From DASUGC01 sp035606665 (lineage in GTDB: Bacteria; Acidobacteriota; Vicinamibacteria; Vicinamibacterales; SCN-69-37), in the NCBI GenBank assembly GCA_035606665.1, contig DATNEY010000013.1, positions 1-64,000 of the forward strand: 64,000 bases of DNA, in the 5' to 3' direction. The notes beneath the pieces are model-generated. The model saw only the letters and a program-made list of their open reading frames with translations. It made no database searches and was not told where the DNA came from. How positions within the stretch are numbered: position 1 is the first letter of the stretch; the number at the start of each line of letters is the position of its first letter. Positions 10,244 through 19,223 of the stretch are shown here, piece by piece. A program made the position numbers and the translations under genes.

Positions 10244-10818
10244 GAGAGCCGCCGGCGCGAGAGCTGGGCCAGGTCCGCGGCCGACATGTTGCGCCAGCTC
10301 CGCTGGCTGCGCGGGGCACGGGCCGCGGCGCCGGCGAGCGCGCCCAGGGCGCCGCTCGCGTGGACGTGGCACATCGCGACAGCGAGCGCATCGGCGGCGT
10401 CGTGCGGCGTGGGCGCGGCCGCGAGTCCCAGGAGGAGCTTCACCATGTGCCCCATCTGCGACTTGCCGGCGCGGCCGTAGCCGGCGACCGAGGCTTTGAT
10501 CTCCGCCGGCGTGTACTCGAGCACGGGCAGGCCGGACTGGACGGCGGCAAGCATGGCGACGCCGCGCGCGTGCCCGAGCACGAGCGCGCTCTTCACGTTC
10601 TTCGCATGAAAGAGGTTTTCGACGACCACGCAGTCAGGACGATGCGCGGCGATGAGTCGCGAAAGCTCGTCGTGAATGTGGCCGAGCCGATCCGCCAGCG
10701 CGGCTTTCGGAACCGTTCGAATCGCCCCGCAGATCACGAGGCGATGGCGCCGGCCGTCTGATTCGATGCAACCGTATCCGGTACGGATAGACCCCGGATC
10801 GATGCCGAAGACCTTCAA
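10240..10818 (-). CDS. ruvC: Crossover junction endodeoxyribonuclease RuvC
   Basis: Dimeric Mg-dependent nuclease that resolves Holliday junctions. The 192 residues start with KVFGIDPGS. The acidic catalytic set is present: D7, E67 (VVVENLF), D140 and D143 (PHDAADALAVA). The tail after residue 160 is Ala/Arg-rich and somewhat longer than in E. coli. It lies between yebC and ruvA in the classical order. A GC-rich hairpin repeat lies directly upstream of its start. Confidence 0.96.
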   Translation of the reverse strand: MKVFGIDPGSIRTGYGCIESDGRRHRLVICGAIRTVPKAALADRLGHIHDELSRLIAAHRPDCVVVENLFHAKNVKSALVLGHARGVAMLAAVQSGLPVLEYTPAEIKASVAGYGRAGKSQMGHMVKLLLGLAAAPTPHDAADALAVAMCHVHASGALGALAGAAARAPRSQRSWRNMSAADLAQLSRRRLS

Positions 10819-10823
10819 TCTTG

Positions 10824-10846
10824 TCCGGGGGGCTTCGCCCCCGCGG
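10824..10846. repeat. GGGGGC-GAA-GCCCCC hairpin repeat, copy 2
   Basis: Inverted copy of the 23-base element at 2657-2679, placed between yebC and ruvC. As in copy 1, it is flanked by CGCTCGCTCGC-rich DNA (10880-10935). That DNA runs up to, and supplies the last codons of, yebC. The 106-base gap shows no gene. Confidence 0.6.
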
Positions 10847-10924
10847 CCCCCCCTACGCGCTCACTCGCGAGGACCCCGTTTGCCCCGCTCCGTTCGCGCG
10901 ACTCGCTCGCTGCCGCTCGCTCGC

Positions 10925-11674
10925 TCACGCGAGTGAGGCCTCGATCTCCTCTTCCTCGACGTCGAAGTTGGACCAGACGTTCTTCGTGTCTTCGTTGTCG
11001 TCGAGCGCGCCCATCAGCTTCAGCATCTGCTGCGCGGGCTTGCCTTCGAGCTTGATGTAGTCGGTGGGAACCATCGCGATCTCGGCGGAGGCCGGTTCGA
11101 CTCCCAGCGCCTTCACCGCCTCGACGACCGCGGGATGCGCGTCCGGCGTGGAGACGATTTCCCACGCGCTGCCGTCATCCTTCATGTCGTCGGCGCCGGC
11201 TTCGAGCACCGCGTTCATCAGCGCTTCCTCGTCCGCCTTGGTCTTCTCGACGACGATGACGCCCTTCTTGTGGAACATGCGGGCGACGGTGTTCGGCTCG
11301 CCGAGCTTGCCGCCCCACTTGGTGAAGGTGTGGCGGATCTCGCCGACCGTGCGGTTCTTGTTGTCGGTGAGGGTCTCGATGAGGATGGCCACGCCGCCGG
11401 GCCCGTAGCCCTCGTACGTGACTTCCTCGTACGTGACGCCTTCTTCCTCGCCCGTGCCGCGCTTGATCGCCCGCTTGATGTTGTCGGCAGGCATGTTGAC
11501 CTGCTTGGCGTCGGCGATGACGGTGCGGAGGCGCGGGTTCATGTCCGGATCCCCGCCGCCGTTGCGTGCGGCAACGGTCAGTTCCTTGATGATGCGCGTG
11601 AAAATCTTGCCGCGCTTCGCGTCAGCCGCGCCCTTCTTGTGTTTGATGGTGTGCCACTTGGAATGGCCTGACAT
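10925..11674 (-). CDS. yebC: YebC/TACO1-family translation/transcription factor
   Basis: Member of a widespread family that helps ribosomes through polyproline-type stalls or acts as a DNA-binding regulator; it often neighbours ruvC. The start at 11674 (MSGHSKWHTIKHKKGAADAK) is the family's invariant N-terminus and gives 249 residues. GAGAGG lies a few bases upstream. Typical blocks are NVARMFHKKG, GADDMKDDGSAWEI and MKLMGALDDNEDTKNVWSNF. The frame is open back to 12340, but that part overlaps tyrA on the other strand and is not coding. It heads the ruvCAB unit. Confidence 0.95.
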   Translation of the reverse strand: MSGHSKWHTIKHKKGAADAKRGKIFTRIIKELTVAARNGGGDPDMNPRLRTVIADAKQVNMPADNIKRAIKRGTGEEEGVTYEEVTYEGYGPGGVAILIETLTDNKNRTVGEIRHTFTKWGGKLGEPNTVARMFHKKGVIVVEKTKADEEALMNAVLEAGADDMKDDGSAWEIVSTPDAHPAVVEAVKALGVEPASAEIAMVPTDYIKLEGKPAQQMLKLMGALDDNEDTKNVWSNFDVEEEEIEASLA

Positions 11675-11708
11675 TGGTCGATCCTCTCTCGAAAACCCAG
11701 CAAAAAGA

Positions 11709-11721
11709 CTAAGAATCTTAG
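11709..11721. promoter_or_regulatory. Short palindrome in the yebC/tyrA divergent gap
   Basis: A perfect 6+1+6 palindrome (CTAAGA-A-TCTTAG) sits midway in the 63-base region between the divergent yebC and tyrA starts. Its place suits an operator or promoter element, but there is only one copy and no known match. Confidence 0.3.
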
Positions 11722-11737
11722 CACGTAAGATTAGTGC

Positions 11738-12790
11738 ATGCTGGAAGACCTCAGGGAACAGATCAGGCAGCTGGACGCGGAGATCGTGGCCGCGGCAGCC
11801 CGGCGGATCGCGCTCGCCCGGGCCGTGGGTGAAGAGAAACGCCGCGCCAACCTGCCGGTCGTGGACTACGCCCAGGAACGGGCCGTGCTCGAGCGCGCCC
11901 GCACGACGGCCGCGGAAGCCGGACTCGACCCGGCCGTCGCGGACACGATTCTCGTGAGCCTGGTTCGCGCGTCCGTGAGCGCGCAGGATCGCGACCGCGT
12001 ACGGCGCGCGTCGGTCGGCGCCGGCAAGACGGCCGTCGTGGTCGGCGGCGAAGGCAGGATGGGCCGGTGGTTCAGGCGGTTTCTGGAGGACCAGGGCTAC
12101 GCGACGGGATCGCTGGACCTCGTCGCGTCGAACGAAGAAAACGCCTGGGCGCGCGAGGCGTTCGCGTCGGCGGACCTCATCATCAGTGCGGCTCCGCCCA
12201 CGGCGACCGCTTTGCTCTATGACGAATGGTCGGCCGCACCTCCTTCGGGTGTCGTTGCGGATATCGCCAGTATCAAGACGCCGCTCGTGGGATCGATCCG
12301 GCGGCTGCAGCGGGCCGGTGCACGCGTCGCCTCGCTCCACCCGATGTTCGGTCCGTCAGTCGTACTGCTTCGTGATTGCGACGTCGTCATCTGCGACACC
12401 GGCGACCGCGCCGCCTCCGACGAGGTCGAACAACTGTTCCGCCCGACAACCGCCCGCGTCATGCATCTGCCACTCGACGAGCACGACCGCCTGATGGCGG
12501 ACGTGCTGACCCTCGCGCACGCAACCGTAATCGCCTTCGCGTTGGCGTTGCCGGACACTCCGAGTCCGCTGCGGAGCACGACGCTCGGCGCGTTGCAAGC
12601 GCTCAGCGCGAATCTTCTCAACGAGAGTCCCGACGTCTATTTCGAGATACAGGCGAAGAATCCGAACTCCGCATTGGCGCTCTCGCGCCTTGCGTCGGCG
12701 GTCGAGCGCGTGGCGAGCGCGGTGGCGTCACAGGATCAGCGCGGCTTCCGGACGCTGATGGATGAGGGTCGCGCGCACATCGCGCGCTGA
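11738..12790 (+). CDS. tyrA: Bifunctional chorismate mutase / prephenate dehydrogenase
   Basis: Two consecutive steps of tyrosine synthesis in one 350-residue cytosolic protein. Residues 1-90 are an AroQ-type helical chorismate mutase (EDLREQIRQLDAEIVAAAARR, LARAVGEEKRR). From about residue 97 there is a prephenate dehydrogenase with a Rossmann motif GGEGRMG (103-109), SASIK-like ADIASIKTPL and the catalytic-region SLHPMFGP with H201. This is the same domain order as enterobacterial T-protein. The first glycine of the usual GxGxxG motif is kept as GGEGRMG, also as in T-protein. No ACT domain is seen. It is monocistronic; a hairpin follows at 12796. Confidence 0.92.
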   Translation: MLEDLREQIRQLDAEIVAAAARRIALARAVGEEKRRANLPVVDYAQERAVLERARTTAAEAGLDPAVADTILVSLVRASVSAQDRDRVRRASVGAGKTAVVVGGEGRMGRWFRRFLEDQGYATGSLDLVASNEENAWAREAFASADLIISAAPPTATALLYDEWSAAPPSGVVADIASIKTPLVGSIRRLQRAGARVASLHPMFGPSVVLLRDCDVVICDTGDRAASDEVEQLFRPTTARVMHLPLDEHDRLMADVLTLAHATVIAFALALPDTPSPLRSTTLGALQALSANLLNESPDVYFEIQAKNPNSALALSRLASAVERVASAVASQDQRGFRTLMDEGRAHIAR

Positions 12791-12795
12791 CGGCG

Positions 12796-12842
12796 GGCTG
12801 AAGCCGACTACTTCTGCTGCCGTAGTCGGCGGCCTTCAGGCC
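12796..12842. repeat. Imperfect hairpin at the tyrA / methyltransferase junction
   Basis: The arms GCCGACTAC (12803-12811) and GTAGTCGGC (12822-12830) pair around a ten-base loop. They are extended outward by GGCTGAAGCC and GGCCTTCAGGCC with a two-base bulge. It lies right after the tyrA stop, so it may end tyrA transcription. The opposing methyltransferase gene takes its last codons from the same hairpin, so the element overlaps coding DNA. Confidence 0.55.
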
Positions 12843-13584
12843 GCCGCACGGCGGTGACGATCCACACGTCCGAATCCGGCGTCCAGACACCACCGCGATA
12901 GCTCCCCTGGACGGCCTCGACGTCGAACCCGGCCGCATCAAGCCGGTTCAGGACGGATTCCATCGGCAACGATCGAAACGAGAGCGGAAAGCGGCGGCGT
13001 GTGACGCTCCGGCCGCGACGCACGGTGAATTCCTCATCGAAGATCGTCAGGCCGCGCCGGCGATCCTGCCGGACGGACTCGACCAGCATCACGTGCGCGC
13101 CGCCGAGCTTCCCGCGGAAACGGACCTGGCGCTGATACGGCCGCCAGCTGGTCAACTCGGGGATCAGCTCGATGCCGAACCGGCCTCCGGGTGGGAGAAG
13201 ACGCGCCGCATCCGACAGCGCGGCGTCGAACGCCGAATCCGAAAGCAGCGATTGAAGTACGCCGTACGGCGCGAACACTCTCGCGAAGGAACGATCCGCG
13301 AATGGCAGCCGGGTGATGTCACCGCGCACCATCGCGGGCCGACGTTTCAGCGGCAACCGTCGGGCACGAACACGCGCGCGCTCGAGCATTGCCGATGAGA
13401 GATCGACACCGGCGACCGCTGCACCGGCGCGAGCGAGTGGAATCAGGAGACGGCCCGTGCCGCAACCGAGCTCGAGGGTGCGGCCGCGCCCCCGGGCGAA
13501 TTCCTCCCAGAATCGAAGATCGCGCCGGCCCATCGTGCGCGAGTTCTCCCAGTCGTAGAAAGGCGCGTACTTATCCCAACCCAC
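12808..13584 (-). CDS. Class I SAM-dependent methyltransferase
   Basis: About 258 residues with the AdoMet-binding motif I TLELGCGTGRLLIPLA, acidic motif II (AGVDLSSAML), motif RGDITRLPFADRSFARVF and motif III region LLPPGGRFGIEL. The substrate is unknown. The likely start is the GTG at 13584 (then GWDKYAPFYDWE, the common opening of this type). An ATG at 13614 is possible but is coded by a CAACCTGCAACC-like repeat. The C-terminal residues RRLRQQK come from the hairpin at 12796. It follows the E1 fusion gene by at most 30 bases and is probably cotranscribed with it. Confidence 0.75.
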   Translation of the reverse strand: MGWDKYAPFYDWENSRTMGRRDLRFWEEFARGRGRTLELGCGTGRLLIPLARAGAAVAGVDLSSAMLERARVRARRLPLKRRPAMVRGDITRLPFADRSFARVFAPYGVLQSLLSDSAFDAALSDAARLLPPGGRFGIELIPELTSWRPYQRQVRFRGKLGGAHVMLVESVRQDRRRGLTIFDEEFTVRRGRSVTRRRFPLSFRSLPMESVLNRLDAAGFDVEAVQGSYRGGVWTPDSDVWIVTAVRRPEGRRLRQQK

Positions 13585-13614
13585 AACCCACAACCTGCCA
13601 CCTGCAACCTGCAA

Positions 13615-16074
13615 TCAATAAGACGCGAGAAGACGAGCGGCTTTCTCGATGTCGGCTTCACTCGGCAGGAATGCCGCTTCGAGCGGTGGCGAGTACGGCA
13701 CGGGCGTGTCGAGGGCGGCGACGATCCGAATCGGCGCATCGAGCCACTCGAACGCCTCCTCCTGAATGATCGCGGCGACCGACTCGCCGATGCCGCCGGT
13801 TCGTGAGTCCTCGTGCACGATGAGCACGCGGCCGGTGCGCTTCGCGAGCGCCAGCACCGCGGGACGATCCAGCGGTGAAAGCCATCTCAGATCGAGAACG
13901 CTGGCGTCGATGCCATCGGCGGCCAGCCGCTCGGCAACGCGCATGGACGCGTGGACGTACGCACCGTACGAAATGATCGCAAGCCGATCGCCCGCGCGCC
14001 GGAGGGCGGCCTTCCCCACCGGCAATGGCGCGGGCGCCTCAGCGGCAACTTTCTGCTTGATGCGAGGATCGCGGTAGAGCGCGATGTGCTCGTAGTACAG
14101 CACCGGATCCGGATCGGCCACGGCCGCCGCCATGACCGCGCGGGCGTCGAACGGCGTCGATGGAACCACGATCTTCAAGCCCGGCGTCCGGTAGAACCAC
14201 GGCTCGGTGTTCTGCGAGTGATAAGGACCGGCGTGACGAAGGCCGCCCCACGGCATGCGCACCACCATCGGCACGCTGCCGCCCCAGCGATAACGGATCT
14301 TCGCGGCGTTGTTCACGAGCTGATTGAATCCGGTGGCGACGAAGTCGTTGAACTGCATCTCGCCAATCGGCCGGAGCCCCGCGAGCGCGGCGCCGACGCA
14401 CGCGCCGAGCACGGCGCCTTCCGCGAGCGTGGAGTTCAGGATCCGGTCACCATACTTCTCGAGCAGGGGTCTCAGCAGGAGGAACGCGTTGCCGTACTTC
14501 CCGCCCACGTCCTCGCCGAACACGAACGTTCGCGAATCCGACTCGAGCGCGTCACCCACGCCGTGCATGACGGCGTCAAGAAACGTCATGCCCTTCTTGT
14601 CGAACGCCGGCGCCTCCTCGACCGTGAGCGCGGGTTCCGCCGCGGGTACGACTGAAGCCCGGCGTTCGAGGATCTCCACCCGTGCCCGCGGCGTCGGATC
14701 GTCCGCCACGACACCGGTTGTGACGGTCGATGAATCCGGCCAGGGCGCGTCAATGATCGTGCGGGCTTCCGCTTCGACCATCGCCTCCGCGCGATCCTTG
14801 AGGAGCTGGAACTCGCCCTTCGCCACGACACCATCGGCTTCGAGCCTCGCCGCATAGGTCGCGATCGGGTCGCGCGCGCGCCAGAACTCGTACAGCTTCG
14901 AATCCGCGTAGCCTTGCGGCGTGAGCGGCGGGTAGTCCCATGAGGTCTGCGGCTCCTTGCCGAGGTACAGCATGTCGTCGTGGTGCGCGTGCCCGCACAT
15001 ACGCATCGCCACGAGCTCGATGAGCGCCGGACCATCGCCCGCGCGCGCCCGCTCGGCGGCCCACGTGAAGGCCGCGGCGATCGCCTCGGGGTCCGTACCG
15101 TCGATCGTCACGCCGGGAATCCCGTAACCCACTGCTTTGTCGGCAAATACACGCACAGCCGAGTTGTCTCGGACCGGCGTGGAGAGCGCCGTCTGGTTGT
15201 TTTCGAGACAAAAGATGACGGGCAGCTTACGTGCGGCGCAGAGATTGATGGCCTCGTGCCACTCGCCGAGCGAGGATCCGCCCTCGCCAATGAACGAGAG
15301 GGCCACACGCTGGTGTCCCTGACGCGCGAACGCCAGGCCCATGCCGGCGACCGTCAGACTGCTGACGGACAGCGGCGCGGACGCGGGCACGATGCCCCAA
15401 TCGAAATCACCCACGTGCAGATCCCGGCCATTCATCGGCGGACCGGCCTTCGCCATCTGTCCGTTCAGGATCATCCGGATGGTGGATTCGTCCGGACGCA
15501 TCGCAAGAGCGGCGCCGACATCGCGAATGATCGGCGCGACAACGTCGCCCTGCCACGAGCCGTCCGCGCCCCGGAACGCCGCGCCGCGCTTGAGCCGAAT
15601 CGCGGCGGCGTAGATCGCTTCCTGTCCGAGCGATCGGAAGCCCTTCCCCTGGAATGGAGTGCCCTCGTGACGGACCTCGGTGCCGAGGAAGAACGCCTTC
15701 AGGCGATTGTCGATCGCACGCGTCAGGATCATCCCGCGCAGAATCTCCAGCCGCTCGTCGCGAGTGAGACTCCGTTCGATCGCTTCGCGCCGGAGAAAGC
15801 CGTCACAGAGCGCGACCAGATCGTCTTCGGCTTGGCCGAGCCTCTCCCGTGCGGTTACAGCCGGCGTGGTCTCGGTTCCCGCAGGCAGTTTCGGCCACGA
15901 GACGGCGCCGCGCAGCGCACGCGCGAACGGCACGCGCAGTTTTTCGACGTCGTCCGCGGCGACAGGCTCTTTCTTGACGGCGCGGTCCCAGACCGAGGCG
16001 GCAAGCGCAGCGGCAAAAGGCTGTTGTTCGGTGACGAATGCGAGGAATCGCTCCCTGAGCGGCGACGCGGGCAT
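13615..16074 (-). CDS. 2-oxoacid dehydrogenase E1 component, fused alpha and beta subunits
   Basis: Thiamine-diphosphate enzyme that decarboxylates a 2-oxoacid and passes the acyl group to an E2 lipoyl domain. The best fit is branched-chain oxoacid (or acetoin/pyruvate-type) E1. The 819 residues contain a full alpha unit, with ThDP motif GEGGSSLG at 263-270 closing with ENNQ at 291-294. A beta unit follows from about residue 490 (FGEDVGGKYGN, LAEGAVLGACVGAALAGLRP, MPWGGLRHAGPYHSQ, ending with the transketolase C-terminal domain). An extra N-terminal stretch of about 100 residues has no clear motif. No E2 or E3 gene lies nearby. Substrate specificity cannot be read from the sequence. Confidence 0.9.
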   Translation of the reverse strand: MPASPLRERFLAFVTEQQPFAAALAASVWDRAVKKEPVAADDVEKLRVPFARALRGAVSWPKLPAGTETTPAVTARERLGQAEDDLVALCDGFLRREAIERSLTRDERLEILRGMILTRAIDNRLKAFFLGTEVRHEGTPFQGKGFRSLGQEAIYAAAIRLKRGAAFRGADGSWQGDVVAPIIRDVGAALAMRPDESTIRMILNGQMAKAGPPMNGRDLHVGDFDWGIVPASAPLSVSSLTVAGMGLAFARQGHQRVALSFIGEGGSSLGEWHEAINLCAARKLPVIFCLENNQTALSTPVRDNSAVRVFADKAVGYGIPGVTIDGTDPEAIAAAFTWAAERARAGDGPALIELVAMRMCGHAHHDDMLYLGKEPQTSWDYPPLTPQGYADSKLYEFWRARDPIATYAARLEADGVVAKGEFQLLKDRAEAMVEAEARTIIDAPWPDSSTVTTGVVADDPTPRARVEILERRASVVPAAEPALTVEEAPAFDKKGMTFLDAVMHGVGDALESDSRTFVFGEDVGGKYGNAFLLLRPLLEKYGDRILNSTLAEGAVLGACVGAALAGLRPIGEMQFNDFVATGFNQLVNNAAKIRYRWGGSVPMVVRMPWGGLRHAGPYHSQNTEPWFYRTPGLKIVVPSTPFDARAVMAAAVADPDPVLYYEHIALYRDPRIKQKVAAEAPAPLPVGKAALRRAGDRLAIISYGAYVHASMRVAERLAADGIDASVLDLRWLSPLDRPAVLALAKRTGRVLIVHEDSRTGGIGESVAAIIQEEAFEWLDAPIRIVAALDTPVPYSPPLEAAFLPSEADIEKAARLLASY

Positions 16075-16111
16075 CGGCCCGTAAGTTTGTCACGACTTCA
16101 TGCGTCGCTTC

Positions 16112-16861
16112 TCAGTCAGCCGCGGCCCTCGTGCCCGGCAGGATGGGGCGCGTTCGCGGGAGCAGGCCGCGACGGGCCAGGTAGCTGGCGCCGACCAGCA
16201 CGGCCACAAACGCAACCAGCTTGATCCACGTCGACTGCGGCGAGAGCGGCAGCGACTTCCACAACGCGAGGAGCGTGACCTGCGCCAGGGTCACCGCCCA
16301 CAGCGACCCATAGAACTGCCGGCGCTCCATTCCCTCGCCCTGAGTGGATGCGCGGGCTCTCGGAAGCCGCCCTGCAACACCGAGGAACCAGACCGCGCTG
16401 GCGATCGGAAAGTAGCCCCACGAAAAGATCTGCGACGAGTGCCAGACACCGCCGATTGCGGCGTCGAACAGGGTGATGGCGTTGAGCGATGCGTACGAGA
16501 CCACGTCGCCCCACGCGACGGTGTAACAGATCCGCCTGTGGATCGGATTCGGGGTGTCCTCGCCGTACAAGAGCACGTACGGTCTCGGCTCGGTGCCGGG
16601 CAGCTTGCCAAAGAGCGCGGCGATCCCGGTGCCGGCGACAACCACGGCGAACCACGTCGCGATAGCCGGGCTCGCTCCATACGCGAACAGCGAGAACGTG
16701 ATCGGGCCGGGCGCCAGGAAGAATGCCCAGATCCAGACCGGCCAGTGGGCAATCCGGTAGTGCACCTTGTTCCTGCTGCGAATGGGACGATCGCTCGCGA
16801 GCTCGACGAGCACCGCGGCGCCATGATTCTGGCGATACGACTTCGGAACGATTCGGACCAT
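16112..16861 (-). CDS. Polytopic membrane protein of unknown function
   Basis: A 249-residue protein with about six hydrophobic segments (for example PVWIWAFFLAPGPITFSLFA, WFAVVVAGTGIAALFG, YFPIASAVWFLGVAG, LWAVTLAQVTLLALW and IKLVAFVAVLVGASYLA). The N-terminal 40 residues are basic and soluble. There are no transporter or enzyme motifs. It sits 12 bases after hrpB and 37 bases before the E1 fusion, so it is within a minus-strand run. I do not recognise the family. Confidence 0.7.
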   Translation of the reverse strand: MVRIVPKSYRQNHGAAVLVELASDRPIRSRNKVHYRIAHWPVWIWAFFLAPGPITFSLFAYGASPAIATWFAVVVAGTGIAALFGKLPGTEPRPYVLLYGEDTPNPIHRRICYTVAWGDVVSYASLNAITLFDAAIGGVWHSSQIFSWGYFPIASAVWFLGVAGRLPRARASTQGEGMERRQFYGSLWAVTLAQVTLLALWKSLPLSPQSTWIKLVAFVAVLVGASYLARRGLLPRTRPILPGTRAAAD

Positions 16862-16873
16862 TCGCCGGAGAGT

Positions 16874-19222
16874 CTATCGTGGGCTTCTTCGAATCGTCCT
16901 GTGCGTTGGTGTCGCAGTCCAGGGATCCTCGGGCCAGGGGTGCTTCGGATACCGCGCGCGCAATTCCTTGCGCACTTCCGGGTACCCGCGTGTCCAGAAA
17001 CTGCGCAGATCGTTGGTGACCTGCACCGGCCTGCCCGCAGGCGACAACAGCTCGAATGTCACCGGAACGCGCGCCCGTCCGACACGCGGACTGTCGGCAA
17101 GGCCAAACAACTCCTGGAGTTTCACCGACGCCGCGACGATGCCGCCATCGCGGTACTCGAGCGCGACGGTCCGTCCGCTCGGAACGGCAAGAGCCGCGGG
17201 CGCGTGCGTCTCGAGAACCCGCCGGACGTCAAATGGCAGCGCCGCTTCGAGATCGATGTCCGCCAGCCGGGTCTTGCCGGCAGCCGCGCCGGCCACCAAT
17301 TCCCGGAACTCCATCGTGACACCGGCAAACGCCAGCCGTCGAATCAGCGCCGAGTCCGGCTCCGACGGACCGCGGCGCAGATACTCGTCAGCGAGAATCC
17401 GTCCCGCCTCGATTGGATCTGGCGGCATTGGATGCTCGGACAATACGAGCGATTCGTACATCTCCACGCGGTTCGCCCGTACCCCTCCGGTCGCACCATC
17501 GAACTCATGACGGACGCCCTTCGACGTCGCGGTCACCCAACCGCGGTCGACACCAGTCGCTATCCGAATCAGGGCGTCGGCGCCGATCGCTTCTCCAGCC
17601 GTCACATCCACGGCGACGATGAATTCGTGGTTGATGACGCCGCTCTCGCGGCCGAGGCGGGCGCCCGCTCCAGACGCCAGCACAAATCGATCGGTCGAAC
17701 CCGGGCGCCGGCGAGCGACGCGGTCCGGATAGCCCGCCAGCACCGCGCGGCGGAACGCATCGTCGGAAAGTGCACCAGGCGTTGAGCTTCCGGCCGCACG
17801 CTGAATCTGGGCGGCGGCCCGTTCAACGTGCGCGGGCAACCGCCCGCGTTCGACAGCGGCCAGCAGATCGCATGACGTCGCCTGGCGGCTGCTCTGAGCG
17901 ATCCCTGAGTGGCGTTCGGACAACCACGCACACGCCCGTGCCATCGTCAGGCTCCCACCGGACGCGACGAGCATCCGGGCAAGCCGTGGGTGAACCGGAA
18001 TCCGCCGGAGCGTTGAGCCGAGCTCCGTCAGTCGCGCGTCTCGATCGAGCGCGCCGAGCCGTTCGAGCAGATCGATCGCTCCAGCGAGGGCGGAAGGAGG
18101 CGGCGCTTCGAACCAGCCAAGTGTTCGCGGATCGCCTCCCCACGCGATGATGTCGAGCACTGTCGATGCGAGGTCGACGCGCGCGATCTCAGGCTCGCGA
18201 TGCGGCCGGAGCCGGTCGCGGGCGTCCCAGAGCCGGACGGCGCGTCCCGCCTGTAGTCGTCCCGCACGCCCCGCGCGCTGATCGGCCGAGTCCTGCGTGA
18301 CGCGCTCGGTCTCGAGACTGTCGATGGCGCGGTCGGCGTCGTACCGGGCGACCTTGTGGAGACCTGTGTCGATCACGGCCGTCACATCCGGAACCGTGAC
18401 CGTTGTTTCCGCAAGATTCGTGGCGAGGATGACGCGCGACGCCGATGACGGACGCAACACGGCGTCCTGATCGTCCGCATCGAGGCTGCCATGAAGCGGC
18501 AACACCGGAACGCCACGGAGAGCCGAGCGTCCAGCGAGGCGTTCCGCGGTCCGCCGAATCTCCGGCGCGCCTGGGAGAAAACAGAGCACGGCGCCCGTCA
18601 GGCCCGGAATCATCTGCGCTACGGCGTCTTCGACAGCGATCCCCGGCTGGTACGACACGTCCAACGGAAACAATCGTCCGGGCACGTCAATGACTGGACA
18701 GCCGTCGAGGTACGCGGCAACGCGCGCGGCATCGATCGTCGCCGACATGATGACGAGGCGCAGGTCCGGCCGCGCCCGCCAAGCCTCCCTCGCCAGGGCC
18801 AGTCCGACGTCGACGTGAACGCTCCGTTCGTGAAACTCATCGATCACGATCGTCCGGAATCCGGCGGCGAGCGGATCCTGTTGCAGCCGCGCGGTCAACA
18901 CTCCTTCCGTTGCCACAAGCAACCTGGTCTCGCTGGTGAAGTTGCGCTCGAAGCGGACCTGCCAGCCCACTTCCCGCCCGATCGACCAGCCACGTTCCTC
19001 TGCAATCCTGCGGGCAATCGAGCGCGCGGCTACGCGCCGAGGCTGGAGCAGGAGCACTGGCCCGTCGACAACGAGCGCCGGCGGCACGCGCGTTGTCTTG
19101 CCGGCGCCAGGCGCCGCCGTGACAACGACAGCTCGGCGGGTGGCCAGCGCATCGACGATGGCAGGGAGGCTGACGTCGATCGGCAGCGGCTGCAGTGGGA
19201 GACGGGCGGTCACCGGTGCCAT
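16874..19222 (-). CDS. hrpB: ATP-dependent helicase HrpB
   Basis: DEAH-type superfamily 2 RNA helicase of bacteria; its exact role is unclear. The start at 19222 (MAPVTARLPLQPLPID) gives 782 residues, close to the family length. Walker A AAPGAGKTT is at 36-44, and the DEAH box appears as DEFH at 128-131 (VIDEFHERS). Later motifs are present: SATIDA, LATNLAETTVTVPDVTAVID and QRAGRAGR. It ends with the HrpB-specific C-terminal domain (SPAGRPVQVTNDLRSFW, YPKHPWPEDP). The start codon lies one base away from the divergent permease ATG, and no Shine-Dalgarno site is visible. Confidence 0.93.
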   Translation of the reverse strand: MAPVTARLPLQPLPIDVSLPAIVDALATRRAVVVTAAPGAGKTTRVPPALVVDGPVLLLQPRRVAARSIARRIAEERGWSIGREVGWQVRFERNFTSETRLLVATEGVLTARLQQDPLAAGFRTIVIDEFHERSVHVDVGLALAREAWRARPDLRLVIMSATIDAARVAAYLDGCPVIDVPGRLFPLDVSYQPGIAVEDAVAQMIPGLTGAVLCFLPGAPEIRRTAERLAGRSALRGVPVLPLHGSLDADDQDAVLRPSSASRVILATNLAETTVTVPDVTAVIDTGLHKVARYDADRAIDSLETERVTQDSADQRAGRAGRLQAGRAVRLWDARDRLRPHREPEIARVDLASTVLDIIAWGGDPRTLGWFEAPPPSALAGAIDLLERLGALDRDARLTELGSTLRRIPVHPRLARMLVASGGSLTMARACAWLSERHSGIAQSSRQATSCDLLAAVERGRLPAHVERAAAQIQRAAGSSTPGALSDDAFRRAVLAGYPDRVARRRPGSTDRFVLASGAGARLGRESGVINHEFIVAVDVTAGEAIGADALIRIATGVDRGWVTATSKGVRHEFDGATGGVRANRVEMYESLVLSEHPMPPDPIEAGRILADEYLRRGPSEPDSALIRRLAFAGVTMEFRELVAGAAAGKTRLADIDLEAALPFDVRRVLETHAPAALAVPSGRTVALEYRDGGIVAASVKLQELFGLADSPRVGRARVPVTFELLSPAGRPVQVTNDLRSFWTRGYPEVRKELRARYPKHPWPEDPWTATPTHRTIRRSPR

Positions 19223-19223
19223 T

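Noticed and set aside
11675..12340. N-terminal extension of the yebC frame
   Set aside because: YebC proteins begin with MSGHSKW, which is at 11674. The rest is antisense to tyrA.
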